This document shows, piece by piece, positions 51,471 through 61,779 of a DNA stretch of 64,000 nt. Each line of letters begins with the position of its first letter. Positions within the stretch are counted from its first letter, which is position 1. Source of the stretch: an uncultured Alphaproteobacteria bacterium (GTDB lineage: Bacteria > Pseudomonadota > Alphaproteobacteria > Pelagibacterales > Pelagibacteraceae); the NCBI GenBank assembly GCA_903869725.1, contig CAIQAD010000017.1, forward strand, positions 1 to 64,000. The letters run 5' to 3'. The position numbers were made by a program, and so were the translations under genes. The notes beneath the pieces are model-generated. The model was not told where the DNA came from. It ran no database searches and saw only the letters and a list, made by a program, of their open reading frames with translations.

Positions 51471-51510
51471 TTTTTAAAATAATTCAATTAACTCAAATTA
51501 AAATTTACAA

Positions 51511-52044
51511 TTGAAACCCACTCTTAAAGAATTATTCCTTGGATTTCTAAAAATTGGCATGCTTGGATTTGGAGGGGTGGCTGCTGTTGGTCGTTATATT
51601 ATTGTAGAAGAACGCAAATGGTTAACTGAAGAAGAATTTGCAACTTATGTTGGTATGGGACAAATTTTACCTGGTCCAAATTATATCAATGTAAGTGTAA
51701 TGATTGGCAATAAGTATCATGGAAAATTAGGCGCATTTGTATCTGCGTTTGGTATTTATTTTATTCCAGCAGTGATCGTTGTTATTCTTGCAATATTATA
51801 TAATAAATTTTCGTTAATACCTGAAATTCATGTTCTGATGGTTGGCGCTGGAATAACTACTATTGGAATGATTATTGGTAACGGCATTAAAATGCTAACA
51901 AAATTAAAATATGATTTAAATAACTATTTGGTTATTCTTTTTGCGACAACATTAATTGTCATATTTCATTTTCGAATTGCACAATCATTATTTTTACTAA
52001 TTCCATTCTCAATTATTATTAATAAAATTTTTAAAAAACAATGA
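51511..52044 (+). CDS. chromate transporter family, first half-size subunit
   Basis: 177 residues, TTG start. About five membrane helices with the CHR motifs 'GMLGFGGVAAVGRYIIVEE' and 'YVGMGQILPGPNYINVSVMIG' (GxGGP-like). Short-chain CHR proteins work as pairs encoded side by side, equivalent to the two halves of ChrA. Inner membrane. Whether it exports chromate or another oxyanion is not known. Stop overlaps the start of the second subunit by 4 nt. Confidence 0.88.
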   Translation: MKPTLKELFLGFLKIGMLGFGGVAAVGRYIIVEERKWLTEEEFATYVGMGQILPGPNYINVSVMIGNKYHGKLGAFVSAFGIYFIPAVIVVILAILYNKFSLIPEIHVLMVGAGITTIGMIIGNGIKMLTKLKYDLNNYLVILFATTLIVIFHFRIAQSLFLLIPFSIIINKIFKKQ

Positions 52045-52592
52045 ACCAACTAATTTTATCTTTACAAATTTTGTTAACTTTCACTAAACTTTCTTTAATT
52101 TCTTTTGGTGGGATTGTTTCTTCATTAAGCGAATTACAACACGATGTGGTCAATAAATATCACTGGATGAGTCATTCAAATTTTATTCAGTTATATGCTT
52201 TAGCTCAAATGGCACCCGGTCCTAATGTAACGGTGGTTACTTTAATTGGTTGGCAGGTTGCTGGCTTACTCGGAGCAATTGCAGCAACCATAGGCATGTT
52301 GCTACCAGCTTCTATAGTAACTTATTTTGTAAGTAGATTTGCAAGTCAATTTGTAGGTACAGAAAACTATAAATTATTAGAAAGATCATTAATTCCTATT
52401 GCGATCGGTCTATTTATTGCAAGCGGTTTAAGCTTTGCCATAATTTCAGATCGAAGTGTATTCACGGTTATAGTGACAATGCTATCAATGCTTCTCATGG
52501 GATTTACTACTATAAATCCAGTTTGGATAATTTTAAGTGGCGCTATTGTAGCTTTTTTTGCAAATTTCTTTGGAATTTTTATGATTTCGTAA
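52041..52592 (+). CDS. chromate transporter family, second half-size subunit
   Basis: 183 residues, the partner of the preceding gene. 'TKLSLISFGGIVSSLSELQH' and 'LYALAQMAPGPNVTVVTLIG' are the CHR repeat motifs. About five membrane helices, predicted to have inverted topology relative to its partner. The 3' end overlaps the convergent UDG gene by 14 nt. Confidence 0.88.
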   Translation: MNQLILSLQILLTFTKLSLISFGGIVSSLSELQHDVVNKYHWMSHSNFIQLYALAQMAPGPNVTVVTLIGWQVAGLLGAIAATIGMLLPASIVTYFVSRFASQFVGTENYKLLERSLIPIAIGLFIASGLSFAIISDRSVFTVIVTMLSMLLMGFTTINPVWIILSGAIVAFFANFFGIFMIS

Positions 52593-53136
52593 CTTTAGTT
52601 TTAAACTTAAGCATATCTTTTTTAGTAACCGCTACTTGAGCAGATTGTCTTAACAAATAAGCTGGATGGTAGATTGTAAACGCATCTAAATTCAACTCTT
52701 TAGATTTAATCCACTTGCCCCTAATGTCTGCTAATGGCGCTGAATGATTAAGAATAGCAAATGCAGCTGTCGATCCAACAAGAAGCAGAAATTTCGGATT
52801 TATAATTTGAATATGTTTAATTAAAAACTTTTTAAAAAAATAAATTTCATTTTCAGTTGGTTTTCTATTTTCATCAGGTCTAAAATTTACAACATTTGTA
52901 ATATAAACTTTTGATCGATCTAATTTAATATAAGATAATAATTCATTTAATATTTTTCCAGCTCTACCAACAAATGGGAGTTGAAGTTTGTCTTCAGTTC
53001 TTCCTGGAGCTTCACCAATTATCATGATTTTAGAATTACAATTTCCGTCTGCAAATACTAAATTTTTACCAGGAAATTTATTTTTAGCTTTTAGAATTGA
53101 TTTCTTTAATTTTTCTAAATCTTTAAGCTTACCCAT
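52579..53136 (-). CDS. uracil-DNA glycosylase family 4-like, lacking iron-sulfur cysteines
   Basis: 185 residues from the ATG at 53134-53136, which overlaps the upstream stop (TAATG); a longer start at 53184 is less likely. Active-site motifs of the UDG superfamily are present: 'IMIIGEAPGRTEDKLQLPFV', 'GRAGKILNELL', 'LLVGSTAAFAIL' and 'IYHPAYLLRQ'. Removes uracil from DNA. Family 4 enzymes normally use four cysteines to hold a 4Fe-4S cluster; here the only cysteine is in 'DGNCNSK', and the usual positions read 'VVNFRPDENR' and 'YFFKKFL'. So it probably folds without the cluster. Confidence 0.82.
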   Translation of the reverse strand: MGKLKDLEKLKKSILKAKNKFPGKNLVFADGNCNSKIMIIGEAPGRTEDKLQLPFVGRAGKILNELLSYIKLDRSKVYITNVVNFRPDENRKPTENEIYFFKKFLIKHIQIINPKFLLLVGSTAAFAILNHSAPLADIRGKWIKSKELNLDAFTIYHPAYLLRQSAQVAVTKKDMLKFKTKVTKS

Positions 53137-53879
53137 TAAGCGGTTTGAATTTTTTTTACAATTTTTTCTAATAATAATTTGCAACTGTTGATACGCTTTA
53201 AAGAGTATCCTCTGATTACTAAAGCAACTCCAACTTTTCCATCCTTAAAGAAAGGATAACTTCCTAAAATTAAATCTTTAAATTTTTTTTGTAAAAATTC
53301 AAAATCTTTTGCAATTTTGCTTTCTGGCTTACTGCACGTTACTGTTACACTGTGCATAGTTTGGCCGCCTACTAACAGTTGTTCTAAATTATACATCATT
53401 GATTTTAATATTGCTGGCACACCAGGAAGAGTGAAAACATTTTTCATGTAAAATCCTGGAGCTGCACTTGATGGATTATAAATTAATTTTGCACCTTTAG
53501 GCATTTTTGCCATTTTTTTTCTTGGATCATTGAAATTTTTTTGTCCGTAATGTTTTTCTAAGATCTGATAAGCTTCTTTATTGTATTCATACTTAACTTT
53601 AAAAGCTTTTGAGATTGCAAGTGCGGTAATATCATCGTGTGTTGGTCCTATTCCACCTGTAGTTAAAACATAACTATATTTTTTTCTAAGAACATTTAAG
53701 GTTTCAACTATCGTTTTTAAAATATCTGGGATAACTCTAACTTCTTTTACTTGAATTCCTCTTTCATTTAACCATTTTGCAAGAAAGCAGGTATTTGTAT
53801 CTTGTGTTCGGCCAGATAAAATTTCATCACCGATGATTAATATTGCAGCATAAATTCTGCTTTTTTTATTCACTCTCAT
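53136..53879 (-). CDS. CinA N-terminal / MoaB-like molybdopterin-binding domain protein
   Basis: 247 residues from the ATG at 53877-53879. An upstream in-frame extension to 54143 lies inside sfsA and is rejected. The MoCF-like fold shows 'AAILIIGDEILSGRTQDTNT', 'YVLTTGGIGPTHDDITALAI' and 'NPSSAAPGFYMKNVFTLPGV'. Members include CinA N-terminal domains, some of which have pyrophosphatase activity, without the C-terminal PncC deamidase. Exact substrate unknown. Divergent from sfsA with only 25 nt between starts. Confidence 0.85.
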   Translation of the reverse strand: MRVNKKSRIYAAILIIGDEILSGRTQDTNTCFLAKWLNERGIQVKEVRVIPDILKTIVETLNVLRKKYSYVLTTGGIGPTHDDITALAISKAFKVKYEYNKEAYQILEKHYGQKNFNDPRKKMAKMPKGAKLIYNPSSAAPGFYMKNVFTLPGVPAILKSMMYNLEQLLVGGQTMHSVTVTCSKPESKIAKDFEFLQKKFKDLILGSYPFFKDGKVGVALVIRGYSLKRINSCKLLLEKIVKKIQTA

Positions 53880-53904
53880 TTTCTTTTTGATACTAATATA
53901 TTTA

Positions 53905-54600
53905 ATGAAATTTGACAGCCCTCTTATAAAAACTAAATTTATAAAAAGATATAAAAGATTTTTTGTAGACTGCGAAATAAATAAAGAGACGATAACAGCC
54001 CATTGTGCGAATTCAGGCTCTATGCTTGGGTTGTTAAATGAAGGTGAAAACGCCTGGGTTTCAAAATCTAAAAACCCAGAAAGAAAATTAAAATATACAC
54101 TTGAAATTTTAGAACATAAAAAACAACTGATTGGCGTTAACACTTTTTCAACAAATAAAATTGTAGAAGAAGCTTTAATAAATAAAAAAATTTATGAACT
54201 TAATAACTATTCAAAAGTTCAAAGAGAAGTGAAGTTTTCAGATAATACTCGTTTTGATTTTTTAATTTCAAATAACAAGCAACAAGCATTTGTTGAAGTT
54301 AAAAATGTAACTTTAAAACGCAAAGAGTTAATTGCTGAATTTCCAGATGCGCCTACCACCAGAGGTCAAAAACATCTTTTGCATCTTATTGATTCTATAA
54401 AAAAAGGTTATGAAGCTTATTTAATTTACTTAGTACAACGCAATGATTGTAAATATTTCAAAATCGCAGAAGATATCGACAAAGAATATTATAAATATTT
54501 TAAATTAGCGTATCAAAAAGGTGTGAAATTTATTTGTTATTCAAGTAAAGTGTCAGATAAAGAAATAATAGTTGATAAACAATTAGAAATTAAATTTTAA
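53905..54600 (+). CDS. sfsA: SfsA family protein (sugar fermentation stimulation protein homolog)
   Basis: 231 residues from the ATG at 53905; a TTG six codons upstream is possible. N-terminal OB-like region 'KRYKRFFVDCEINKETITAH' with 'CANSGSMLGLL', then a restriction-endonuclease-like core 'RFDFLISNNKQQAFVEVKNV' (D-x(n)-ExK pattern) and 'FPDAPTTRGQKHLLHLIDSI'. It is a predicted nuclease-fold DNA-binding protein; the cell role is not settled. Its stop overlaps map by one base. Confidence 0.92.
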   Translation: MKFDSPLIKTKFIKRYKRFFVDCEINKETITAHCANSGSMLGLLNEGENAWVSKSKNPERKLKYTLEILEHKKQLIGVNTFSTNKIVEEALINKKIYELNNYSKVQREVKFSDNTRFDFLISNNKQQAFVEVKNVTLKRKELIAEFPDAPTTRGQKHLLHLIDSIKKGYEAYLIYLVQRNDCKYFKIAEDIDKEYYKYFKLAYQKGVKFICYSSKVSDKEIIVDKQLEIKF

Positions 54601-55370
54601 TGAAAAGCACAGAAAATAATTTATCAGAAATTAAAATATATAACGAGACTGATTTTAAAGGACTAAAAAAAGCAGGTTCTCTTGCTGCCAGGACTTTGGA
54701 ATACTTAGAGCAATTTATTAAAGTTGGAGCAAGAACTGATTTGATAGATCAAAAGGCAAATGAATATTTAAACGAACATAAAGCATACTCTGCCCCACTA
54801 TATTACAGAGGTTTTCCAAAATCTGTTTGCACTTCTATAAATCATGTAGTGTGCCATGGCATTCCTGGAGACAAAATTTTAAAAGATGGTGATATTGTAA
54901 ATGTGGATATTACTGCAGTATTAGAGGGTTATTATGGTGATACCAGCAAAACTTATTGTGTAGGAAAAGTTTCTGTTAAAGCTGAAAAATTAGTAAATGT
55001 CACAAGAGAAAGTATGATGGAAGGAATTAAAATATTAAAACCAGGAATTACTTTAGGTGATATTGGTTATGCCATTCAAAATTATGCTGAAGCAAACGGA
55101 TTTTCAGTAGTGAGAGATTTCTGTGGTCATGGAATTGGAACTAGTTTTCATGAAGAACCAAATATCATGCATTACGGTAAAAAAGGTGAAGGTATTAAAA
55201 TAAAAAAAGGTATGGTTTTTACAATCGAACCGATGATTAATTCTGGAGATTTTGATACTAAAGTATTAGCTGATGGTTGGACCGCTGTGACAAGAGATAA
55301 ATCGTTATCAGCACAATTTGAACATACAATAGGTATAACTGATAATGGATACGAAATTTTTACTTTATAA
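54600..55370 (+). CDS. map: type I methionine aminopeptidase
   Basis: 256 residues. Removes initiator Met. Metal ligands are in 'DGDIVNVDITAVLEGYYGDT' (two aspartates), 'CGHGIGTSFHEEPN' (His), 'FTIEPMIN' (Glu) and 'QFEHTIGI' (Glu). Overlaps sfsA by one base, probably cotranscribed. Confidence 0.99.
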   Translation: MKSTENNLSEIKIYNETDFKGLKKAGSLAARTLEYLEQFIKVGARTDLIDQKANEYLNEHKAYSAPLYYRGFPKSVCTSINHVVCHGIPGDKILKDGDIVNVDITAVLEGYYGDTSKTYCVGKVSVKAEKLVNVTRESMMEGIKILKPGITLGDIGYAIQNYAEANGFSVVRDFCGHGIGTSFHEEPNIMHYGKKGEGIKIKKGMVFTIEPMINSGDFDTKVLADGWTAVTRDKSLSAQFEHTIGITDNGYEIFTL

Positions 55371-55403
55371 AAAAATAGTGCTAACTAAATATATCGTATC
55401 TCA

Positions 55404-56705
55404 ATGATCCAAAGATATACACGAGAACATATCGCAAAAATCTGGAGCGCCGAAAATAAATATAAAATCTGGCTTGATATAGAAATTTACGCAGCAGAAG
55501 CAATGGAAAAATATAAAATTATTCCAAGAGGAATTGCTACAATTATTAGAAAAAAAGCAATTATAAATCCTAAACGAATTGATGAAATAGAAAAAAAAGT
55601 AAAACATGATGTAATTGCTTTTTTATCTTCGATTACTGAAAAAGTTGGTCCGAAAGCAAAATTTTTGCATCAAGGAATGACCTCTTCTGATGTTTTGGAT
55701 ACTTGTTTTAATATCCAACTCTATCAATCTGGAAAAATTATTTTAGAAGATTTAGACGAGCTTTTAAAAATTTTAAAAATAAAAGCTATTAAATACAAAA
55801 AAACAGTTTGTGTTGGTAGAAGTCACGGAATACACGCAGAGCCTATAACATTTGGCTTAAAACTTTTAACTTTTTATGCAGAGTTTAAGAGAAATAAAAA
55901 AAGAATGCAGCAAGCATTAAATGAAATATCAACCTGTGCTATTTCTGGCGCTGTTGGAACTTTTGCACACCTTAATCCTGGAATTGAAAAACACGTTGCA
56001 AAAAGATTAAAATTTAAAGCAGAACCAATCTCTACTCAAATTATTCCAAGAGATCGTCACGCTTATTATTTTAGTATACTTGGCGTAATCGCGTCATCTG
56101 TGGAAAGGCTTGCAACAGAAATAAGACACTTACAAAGAACAGAAGTGTTAGAAGTTGAAGAATTTTTCTCAAGCGGACAAAAAGGTTCCTCTGCTATGCC
56201 GCATAAAAGAAATCCAGTTTTGTCAGAAAATATTACAGGACTTGCAAGATTAGTAAGAAGTTACGTCACTCCTGCCCTTGAAAATGTAGTTCTATGGCAT
56301 GAAAGAGATATTAGCCACTCAAGTGTTGAAAGAAACATTGGCCCTGATGCTACAGTGACACTAGATTTTATTCTTTCAAGGCTTACAGGTATTATCAAAA
56401 ATTTAGTTGTTTACCCAAAAAATATGCAAAAAAATTTAGATAAATTTAATGGTCTTATATTTTCTCAAAACGTTCTTCTGCAATTAACTCAAAAAGGAAT
56501 GACAAGAGAAGTTGCTTATAAATTGGTGCAAAAAAATGCAATGAAAACGTGGAATTTAAATGAAAACTTTTTTGATAATTTAAATAACGACAAACAAATT
56601 AAATCTAAATTATCCACAGAAGAACTTAAAAAATTATTCAACATCAATTCTCATTTAAGATACATTAGCACTATCTACGGAAGGGTTTTTAAGGCTAATG
56701 GCTAG
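55404..56705 (+). CDS. purB: adenylosuccinate lyase
   Basis: 433 residues. Acts twice in purine synthesis, splitting fumarate from SAICAR and adenylosuccinate. Superfamily signature '[19 protein letters not shown]' around residue 260; '[16 protein letters not shown]' and '[13 protein letters not shown]' complete the active site. First gene of a five-gene purine run; its end overlaps purC by 8 nt. Confidence 0.98.
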   Translation: MIQRYTREHIAKIWSAENKYKIWLDIEIYAAEAMEKYKIIPRGIATIIRKKAIINPKRIDEIEKKVKHDVIAFLSSITEKVGPKAKFLHQGMTSSDVLDTCFNIQLYQSGKIILEDLDELLKILKIKAIKYKKTVCVGRSHGIHAEPITFGLKLLTFYAEFKRNKKRMQQALNEISTCAISGAVGTFAHLNPGIEKHVAKRLKFKAEPISTQIIPRDRHAYYFSILGVIASSVERLATEIRHLQRTEVLEVEEFFSSGQKGSSAMPHKRNPVLSENITGLARLVRSYVTPALENVVLWHERDISHSSVERNIGPDATVTLDFILSRLTGIIKNLVVYPKNMQKNLDKFNGLIFSQNVLLQLTQKGMTREVAYKLVQKNAMKTWNLNENFFDNLNNDKQIKSKLSTEELKKLFNINSHLRYISTIYGRVFKANG

Positions 56706-57480
56706 AGGTAAACAAATTTACGAAGGCAAAGCAAAAATTTTATACGAAGGTCCTGAAAAAGGAACTTTAATTCAATATTTCAAAGATGACGCTACTGCTT
56801 TTAATAATAAAAAAAAGGCAGTCATTGATGGAAAAGGTGTTTTAAATAATCGCATATCAGAATTTATTTTAACTCAATTAAATCAAATTGGTATTAAGAC
56901 ACATTTTATTAAACGTCTTAATATGCGTGAACAATTAATAAAATCTTTAGAAATTATTCCAATCGAAGTTGTAGTAAGAAACATTGCGGCTGGAACTTTT
57001 TCAACTCGGCTTGGAATTAGTGAGGGAACCGAACTTACAAAACCAATACTAGAGTTTTATTTCAAGAATGACGAATTAGGAGATCCTTTAGTAAATACAG
57101 ATCATATCTTAACTTTAAATTGGGCTAACCAAGATGAACTTAGTTTTATTTCAGAGCAAGCATTACGAATAAATGATTTTTTAGTTGGTGTATTCAGGGG
57201 TATAGGTATTAAGTTAGTTGACTTTAAACTAGAGTTTGGAAGATTTTGGAACGGAGAAGATTCAGAAATATATGTTGCTGACGAAATTAGTCCTGACAGT
57301 TGCAGATTATGGAATATTAAAGATGAAAAAAAATTAGACAAAGATCGTTTTAGAAGAGATCTTGGAGGACTAGTTGAGGCGTATCAAGAAGTTGCAAGAC
57401 GTCTTGGGATCATGCCTGAAGGCACAAATATTAAAGAAATTAAGACTGGAATCACAAAAATAACCTTAAAGAAAAAATAA
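56698..57480 (+). CDS. purC: phosphoribosylaminoimidazole-succinocarboxamide synthase
   Basis: 260 residues. '[20 protein letters not shown]' near the N-terminus, '[18 protein letters not shown]' and '[11 protein letters not shown]' are SAICAR synthase hallmarks. It makes SAICAR, the substrate of the upstream-encoded PurB. Confidence 0.98.
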   Translation: MARGKQIYEGKAKILYEGPEKGTLIQYFKDDATAFNNKKKAVIDGKGVLNNRISEFILTQLNQIGIKTHFIKRLNMREQLIKSLEIIPIEVVVRNIAAGTFSTRLGISEGTELTKPILEFYFKNDELGDPLVNTDHILTLNWANQDELSFISEQALRINDFLVGVFRGIGIKLVDFKLEFGRFWNGEDSEIYVADEISPDSCRLWNIKDEKKLDKDRFRRDLGGLVEAYQEVARRLGIMPEGTNIKEIKTGITKITLKKK

Positions 57481-57483
57481 AAA

Positions 57484-57729
57484 TTGAAGCTACAAGTTAT
57501 TGTTACACTTAAAAAGGATGTTTTAGATCCTCAAGGTTCAGCCATTAAAAATTCACTTGCAAACATGGGTTTTAAAAATGTCGAAAATGTAAGACAAGGA
57601 AAAATTTTTGACCTTGTCGTTAAAGAAAAAAACGAAAAAGAGGCAATATCTAAAGCTAAACAAATGTGCGAAAAATTACTCGCAAATCTAACTATCGAAG
57701 ACTACTCCATTAAAATTACCAAAGAATGA
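57484..57729 (+). CDS. purS: phosphoribosylformylglycinamidine synthase, PurS subunit
   Basis: 81 residues, TTG start 3 nt after purC. 'VTLKKDVLDPQGSAIKNSL' is the family signature. PurS bridges PurQ and PurL and channels ammonia in the three-part FGAM synthase. 4-nt overlap with purQ. Confidence 0.95.
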   Translation: MKLQVIVTLKKDVLDPQGSAIKNSLANMGFKNVENVRQGKIFDLVVKEKNEKEAISKAKQMCEKLLANLTIEDYSIKITKE

Positions 57730-58415
57730 AGGCTAGCATCATAGTTTTTCCAGGTTCAAACTGTGATCGAGACGTTAAAGTTGCCTTAGAGCAAGCAAAA
57801 ATAAAAACAACCATGACGTGGCACAATGACGCTACTCTTCCTAAAACGGACCTTGTTGTATTGCCTGGAGGTTTTTCTTATGGCGATTATTTACGATGCG
57901 GAAGCATTGCTTCAAAATCTAGAATTATGAAGGAAGTAATAAAACATTCTAAGCAAGGCAGATTAGTTATGGGAATCTGTAATGGTTTTCAAATTTTAGT
58001 AGAATCTGAGTTACTTCCTGGTGTTCTAATTAGAAATATTAATTTAAAATTTATTTGCAAAACTATAAATGTTAAAATTTTAAATAACAAAACCTATTTC
58101 ACGAAAGAGACTATTAAAAATAATGTTCTTAAACTTCCTATTGCTCATAATGAAGGAAATTACTTTGCGTCTAAAGATTTAATTAATAAACTAGAAGACA
58201 ATGAGCAGATCGTAATTAAGTACTGTGATGAAAATGGTAATATAAATTTAGAATCTAATCCTAACGGTTCACTGAACAATATTGCAGGTATTGTTAATAA
58301 ATCAAAAAATGTATTTGGTCTTATGCCACATCCAGAAAGAGCATCTGATATTATGTTAGAAGGCACTGATGGCTCTTTAATTTTTAACTCACTTACAAAT
58401 TATGCAAGAAGTTAA
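57726..58415 (+). CDS. purQ: phosphoribosylformylglycinamidine synthase, glutaminase subunit PurQ
   Basis: 229 residues. Class I glutamine amidotransferase: nucleophile C in '[11 protein letters not shown]' (about residue 83) and the His-Glu pair in 'MPHPERASD'. Oxyanion region '[18 protein letters not shown]'. Releases ammonia for PurL. Overlaps purL by 14 nt. Confidence 0.98.
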   Translation: MKASIIVFPGSNCDRDVKVALEQAKIKTTMTWHNDATLPKTDLVVLPGGFSYGDYLRCGSIASKSRIMKEVIKHSKQGRLVMGICNGFQILVESELLPGVLIRNINLKFICKTINVKILNNKTYFTKETIKNNVLKLPIAHNEGNYFASKDLINKLEDNEQIVIKYCDENGNINLESNPNGSLNNIAGIVNKSKNVFGLMPHPERASDIMLEGTDGSLIFNSLTNYARS

Positions 58416-60594
58416 CGAAAAACTCGCAATTAAGCACGGACTAACTAAAGAAGAGTTTCAAAGAATTATTAAACTTATGGGAAGAAATCCAAATTTAGTT
58501 GAACTTGGAATTTTTTCAGCAATGTGGAATGAACACTGTTCATATAAATCTTCTAGAGTTTGGCTTCAAACGTTGCCTACAAAAAATAAATATGTAATTC
58601 AAGGGCCGGGTGAAAATGCTGGAGTTGTTGATTGTGGAGATGGTGACGTTGCAATATTTAAAATAGAAAGTCATAATCACCCCTCTTACATCGAACCCTA
58701 CCAAGGAGCAGCTACCGGCGTTGGAGGAATATTAAGAGATGTATTTACAATGGGTGCGAGACCAATTGCCAATTTAAACTCTATTCGTTTTGGATCACCA
58801 AATCATGAAAAAACAAAACATTTATTAAATGGCGTTGTCTCTGGAATAGGTGGTTATGGAAATTGTATTGGAGTGCCGACGGTAGGTGGCGAGACTGAAT
58901 TTGACGAATGTTATAATGGCAACATTTTAGTAAACGCTATGAATATTGGAATTGCCAAGAAAAATAAGGTGTTTTATTCAATAGCAAGCGGGATTGGAAA
59001 CCCGGTTGTGTATGTTGGTTCTAAAACTGGAAGAGATGGAATTCATGGAGCTACGATGGCATCAGCTGAATTTGATGAAGATTCTGAATCAAAAAAACCA
59101 ACCGTTCAAGTCGGCGATCCTTTTACTGAAAAATTATTATTAGAAGCATGTCTTGAATTAATGCAAAAAAATTCAATCGTATCAATTCAAGATATGGGTG
59201 CTGCAGGCCTTACATCTTCATCTATTGAAATGGCGTCAAAAGGAAATCTTGGAATTAAAATTAATCTAAATTTAATACCTTGCAGAGAAAACAATATGAC
59301 GCCTTATGAGATTATGCTCTCTGAAAGCCAAGAGAGAATGTTAATGATTTTAAAAAAAGGCAAAGAAAATGAGGCAAAAAAAATATTTGAAAAGTGGGGT
59401 CTTGATTTTGCAATTATTGGAGAGCTTACCAATTCAAAAAAATTAGAGCTTTTTTTTGATGAAGAAAATGTATGCAGCATTCCAATTCAAGCATTAGGAG
59501 ATAATGCTCCTAAATACAAAAGACCCTACGTAAATCATACTTATCCAAAAAATATAAATTTTGATAAAAAATTATCCAAATTGAATATTAAAGATTGTCT
59601 TACAAAAATTTTATCACACCATAACTATTCAAATAAATCTTGGGTATGGCAACAATACGATCATATGGTTATGGCTGATACAATTCAAAAACCAGGTGGA
59701 GATTCTGCTGTGGTTCGCTATCACGGAAAAGATAAAGCAATAGCAGCTACGGTTGATTGTGTTCCAAGATATTGCAAAGCACACCCTTATAACGGAGCAA
59801 TGCAAGCAGTATGTGAAACATGGAGAAATTTAATTTCTGTTGGAGCTAAACCAATTGCAATTACCAACTGTTTAAATTTTGGAAATCCTGAAAAGAAAGA
59901 AATTATGGGACAACTGGTTGATAGTATTAAAGGAATTAAAGATGCCTGCACTTATTTAGATTATCCGGTCGTATCAGGAAACGTGTCGCTTTATAATGAA
60001 ACGAATGGGGTTGCAATTTATCCAACCCCAACAATTGGTGGCGTTGGTATTTTAAATAAAATTAATCAGATGATGTCTTTTAATTTAAAACAAAATGACA
60101 GTCTAATTGTAGTTATTGGCAAAACTACTGGTCACATAAGTCAAAGCGCTTTGATGTATGATATTTTAAAAGATAAAAAAGGTCCTCCTCCTAAAATTGA
60201 TTTAAAAGAAGAGAAGAAAAATGGATTATTTGTAGCTGATCTAATTAAAAATAAATTAGCTCTTTCTGTGCATGACATTGCGCATGGTGGAATTATTGTA
60301 AGCCTAGCTGAAATGTGTATGGCGAGCGAAATAGGCGCTAAAATTCAGACCAACGTTCAAAATATTGATAAAATTAAATTCTTATTTGGAGAAGATCAGG
60401 CAAGGTATTTAATTGAAGTTAAAAATGAAAATTTTAATAAAATTAAAAAATTAGCCAAAACAAAGAAAATTCATCTAGAAATCTTTGCAAACACTCAAAA
60501 AAACTACTTTGAAGTTGAAAATAATTTTAAAATACCTATTAAAGAATTAATAAAAATGAACCACAATTGGTTTAAACAGTATAATAAAAATTAA
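58402..60594 (+). CDS. purL: phosphoribosylformylglycinamidine synthase, PurL subunit
   Basis: 730 residues, the small PurL of the PurSQL system, two AIRS-like halves. Key motifs are '[14 protein letters not shown]', '[20 protein letters not shown]' (Mg-ATP), '[19 protein letters not shown]' and '[17 protein letters not shown]'. Converts FGAR to FGAM with ATP. Confidence 0.99.
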   Translation: MQEVNEKLAIKHGLTKEEFQRIIKLMGRNPNLVELGIFSAMWNEHCSYKSSRVWLQTLPTKNKYVIQGPGENAGVVDCGDGDVAIFKIESHNHPSYIEPYQGAATGVGGILRDVFTMGARPIANLNSIRFGSPNHEKTKHLLNGVVSGIGGYGNCIGVPTVGGETEFDECYNGNILVNAMNIGIAKKNKVFYSIASGIGNPVVYVGSKTGRDGIHGATMASAEFDEDSESKKPTVQVGDPFTEKLLLEACLELMQKNSIVSIQDMGAAGLTSSSIEMASKGNLGIKINLNLIPCRENNMTPYEIMLSESQERMLMILKKGKENEAKKIFEKWGLDFAIIGELTNSKKLELFFDEENVCSIPIQALGDNAPKYKRPYVNHTYPKNINFDKKLSKLNIKDCLTKILSHHNYSNKSWVWQQYDHMVMADTIQKPGGDSAVVRYHGKDKAIAATVDCVPRYCKAHPYNGAMQAVCETWRNLISVGAKPIAITNCLNFGNPEKKEIMGQLVDSIKGIKDACTYLDYPVVSGNVSLYNETNGVAIYPTPTIGGVGILNKINQMMSFNLKQNDSLIVVIGKTTGHISQSALMYDILKDKKGPPPKIDLKEEKKNGLFVADLIKNKLALSVHDIAHGGIIVSLAEMCMASEIGAKIQTNVQNIDKIKFLFGEDQARYLIEVKNENFNKIKKLAKTKKIHLEIFANTQKNYFEVENNFKIPIKELIKMNHNWFKQYNKN

Positions 60595-60596
60595 TT

Positions 60597-60827
60597 ATGG
60601 CAATTAAACAAGAAGAAATTCATCAATTACTAAAAGAGGGTTTTCCTGATGCAGATATTGAGATTAACGATTTAGCAGGAGATGATAATCATTTTGCAGC
60701 AAAAGTCAGATCTTCAAAATTTAAAGGTAAATCAAGAGTTCAACAACATCAAATGGTATACGCTTCTCTAAAAGGAAAAATGGGAAATGAATTGCACGCT
60801 TTAGCATTAACAACAGAGGAAAAATAA
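60597..60827 (+). CDS. BolA family protein
   Basis: 76 residues. 'HFAAKVRSSKFKGKSRVQQH' is the class II KH-like core, followed by 'QMVYASLKGKMGNELHAL'. The histidine before the helix and the C-terminal His are the usual glutaredoxin-cluster ligands. BolA proteins pair with monothiol glutaredoxins to bind a 2Fe-2S cluster, and the very next gene encodes one. 2 nt after purL. Confidence 0.95.
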   Translation: MAIKQEEIHQLLKEGFPDADIEINDLAGDDNHFAAKVRSSKFKGKSRVQQHQMVYASLKGKMGNELHALALTTEEK

Positions 60828-60828
60828 A

Positions 60829-61134
60829 ATGTCAGATGTAGAAACTAAAATACAACAGATTATAAAACAAAACGATGTAGTCTTATTTATGAAAGGCACA
60901 CCTGATATGCCTCAGTGTGGATTTTCTATGACTGTAAGTAATATTTTAAAAGAGCTTAAAGTAAAATTTAATGGAGTAAATGTTTTAGCAGATCAAGAAA
61001 TTAGAGAAGGTGTTAAAGCATTTAGCAACTGGCCTACGATCCCTCAATTATATATCAAAGGCGAATTTATTGGTGGCTGCGATATAGTAAAAGAAATGTT
61101 TGAGTCTGGAGAGTTAAAAAATAAATTATCTTGA
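60829..61134 (+). CDS. grxD: monothiol glutaredoxin (Grx4 type)
   Basis: 101 residues. CGFS active site at C30 ('[10 protein letters not shown]'), with '[20 protein letters not shown]' for glutathione binding. Carries and transfers 2Fe-2S clusters, likely with the BolA protein encoded 1 nt upstream. Converges on rpsD with a 9-nt overlap. Confidence 0.97.
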   Translation: MSDVETKIQQIIKQNDVVLFMKGTPDMPQCGFSMTVSNILKELKVKFNGVNVLADQEIREGVKAFSNWPTIPQLYIKGEFIGGCDIVKEMFESGELKNKLS

Positions 61135-61743
61135 GTAATACTCAACAACTAATTTAGGTTCCATTTGTACAGGATATGGAACTTGTTCGTACTTTGGAAC
61201 TTTATTAAATTGCGCTGTCATTTTTTTATGATCAGCAATAATATAATCTGGAACTTCTCTTTCTTTGCTTTGAGTAGCGCTTAAAATTGGTAATGATTGT
61301 TTAAAAGAATCTTTAATTTCAATTTGATCATTTTCGGAAACTAAAAAACTAGAAATTGTAACTTTTTTTCCATTCACTTTTACTTTTCCGTGATTAATAA
61401 TTTGACGTGCAGAAAATACTGTAATTGCAAATTTAGCTCTATAGATTACAGCGTCCAATCTTCTCTCTAGCAATCCAATTAGATTTTCTCCTGTATCACC
61501 TTTTTTCTTATAAGCTTTTCTGAAAAGATTTCTAAATTGTCTTTCACTAATATTTCCGTAATAACTTTTTAATTTTTGCTTTGCTTGTAATTGAATATTG
61601 TAATCTGAAGGTTTGCCTTTGCTACGCTGACCATGCTGACCAGGTCTATAAGCTCTAGTGTTGAAAGGACTTTTTGGTCGACCCCAAAGATTAACTCCTA
61701 ATCTTCGATCAACTTTGTGCGTAGAATTTACTCGTTTTGTCAT
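61126..61743 (-). CDS. rpsD: 30S ribosomal protein S4
   Basis: 205 residues. '[20 protein letters not shown]' at the N-terminus and the S4 domain '[20 protein letters not shown]' with '[17 protein letters not shown]'. Primary 16S rRNA binder. It is outside the alpha operon, as in most alphaproteobacteria. Confidence 0.99.
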   Translation of the reverse strand: MTKRVNSTHKVDRRLGVNLWGRPKSPFNTRAYRPGQHGQRSKGKPSDYNIQLQAKQKLKSYYGNISERQFRNLFRKAYKKKGDTGENLIGLLERRLDAVIYRAKFAITVFSARQIINHGKVKVNGKKVTISSFLVSENDQIEIKDSFKQSLPILSATQSKEREVPDYIIADHKKMTAQFNKVPKYEQVPYPVQMEPKLVVEYYSR

Positions 61744-61779
61744 ATTTAAAATTGCCCTGTTATAATAACACCAACCATT

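Noticed and set aside
53880-54143. Long N-terminal extension of the CinA-N/MoaB-like gene
   Set aside because: It lies antisense to sfsA and has no similarity to the family; the ATG at 53879 starts directly before the conserved fold.
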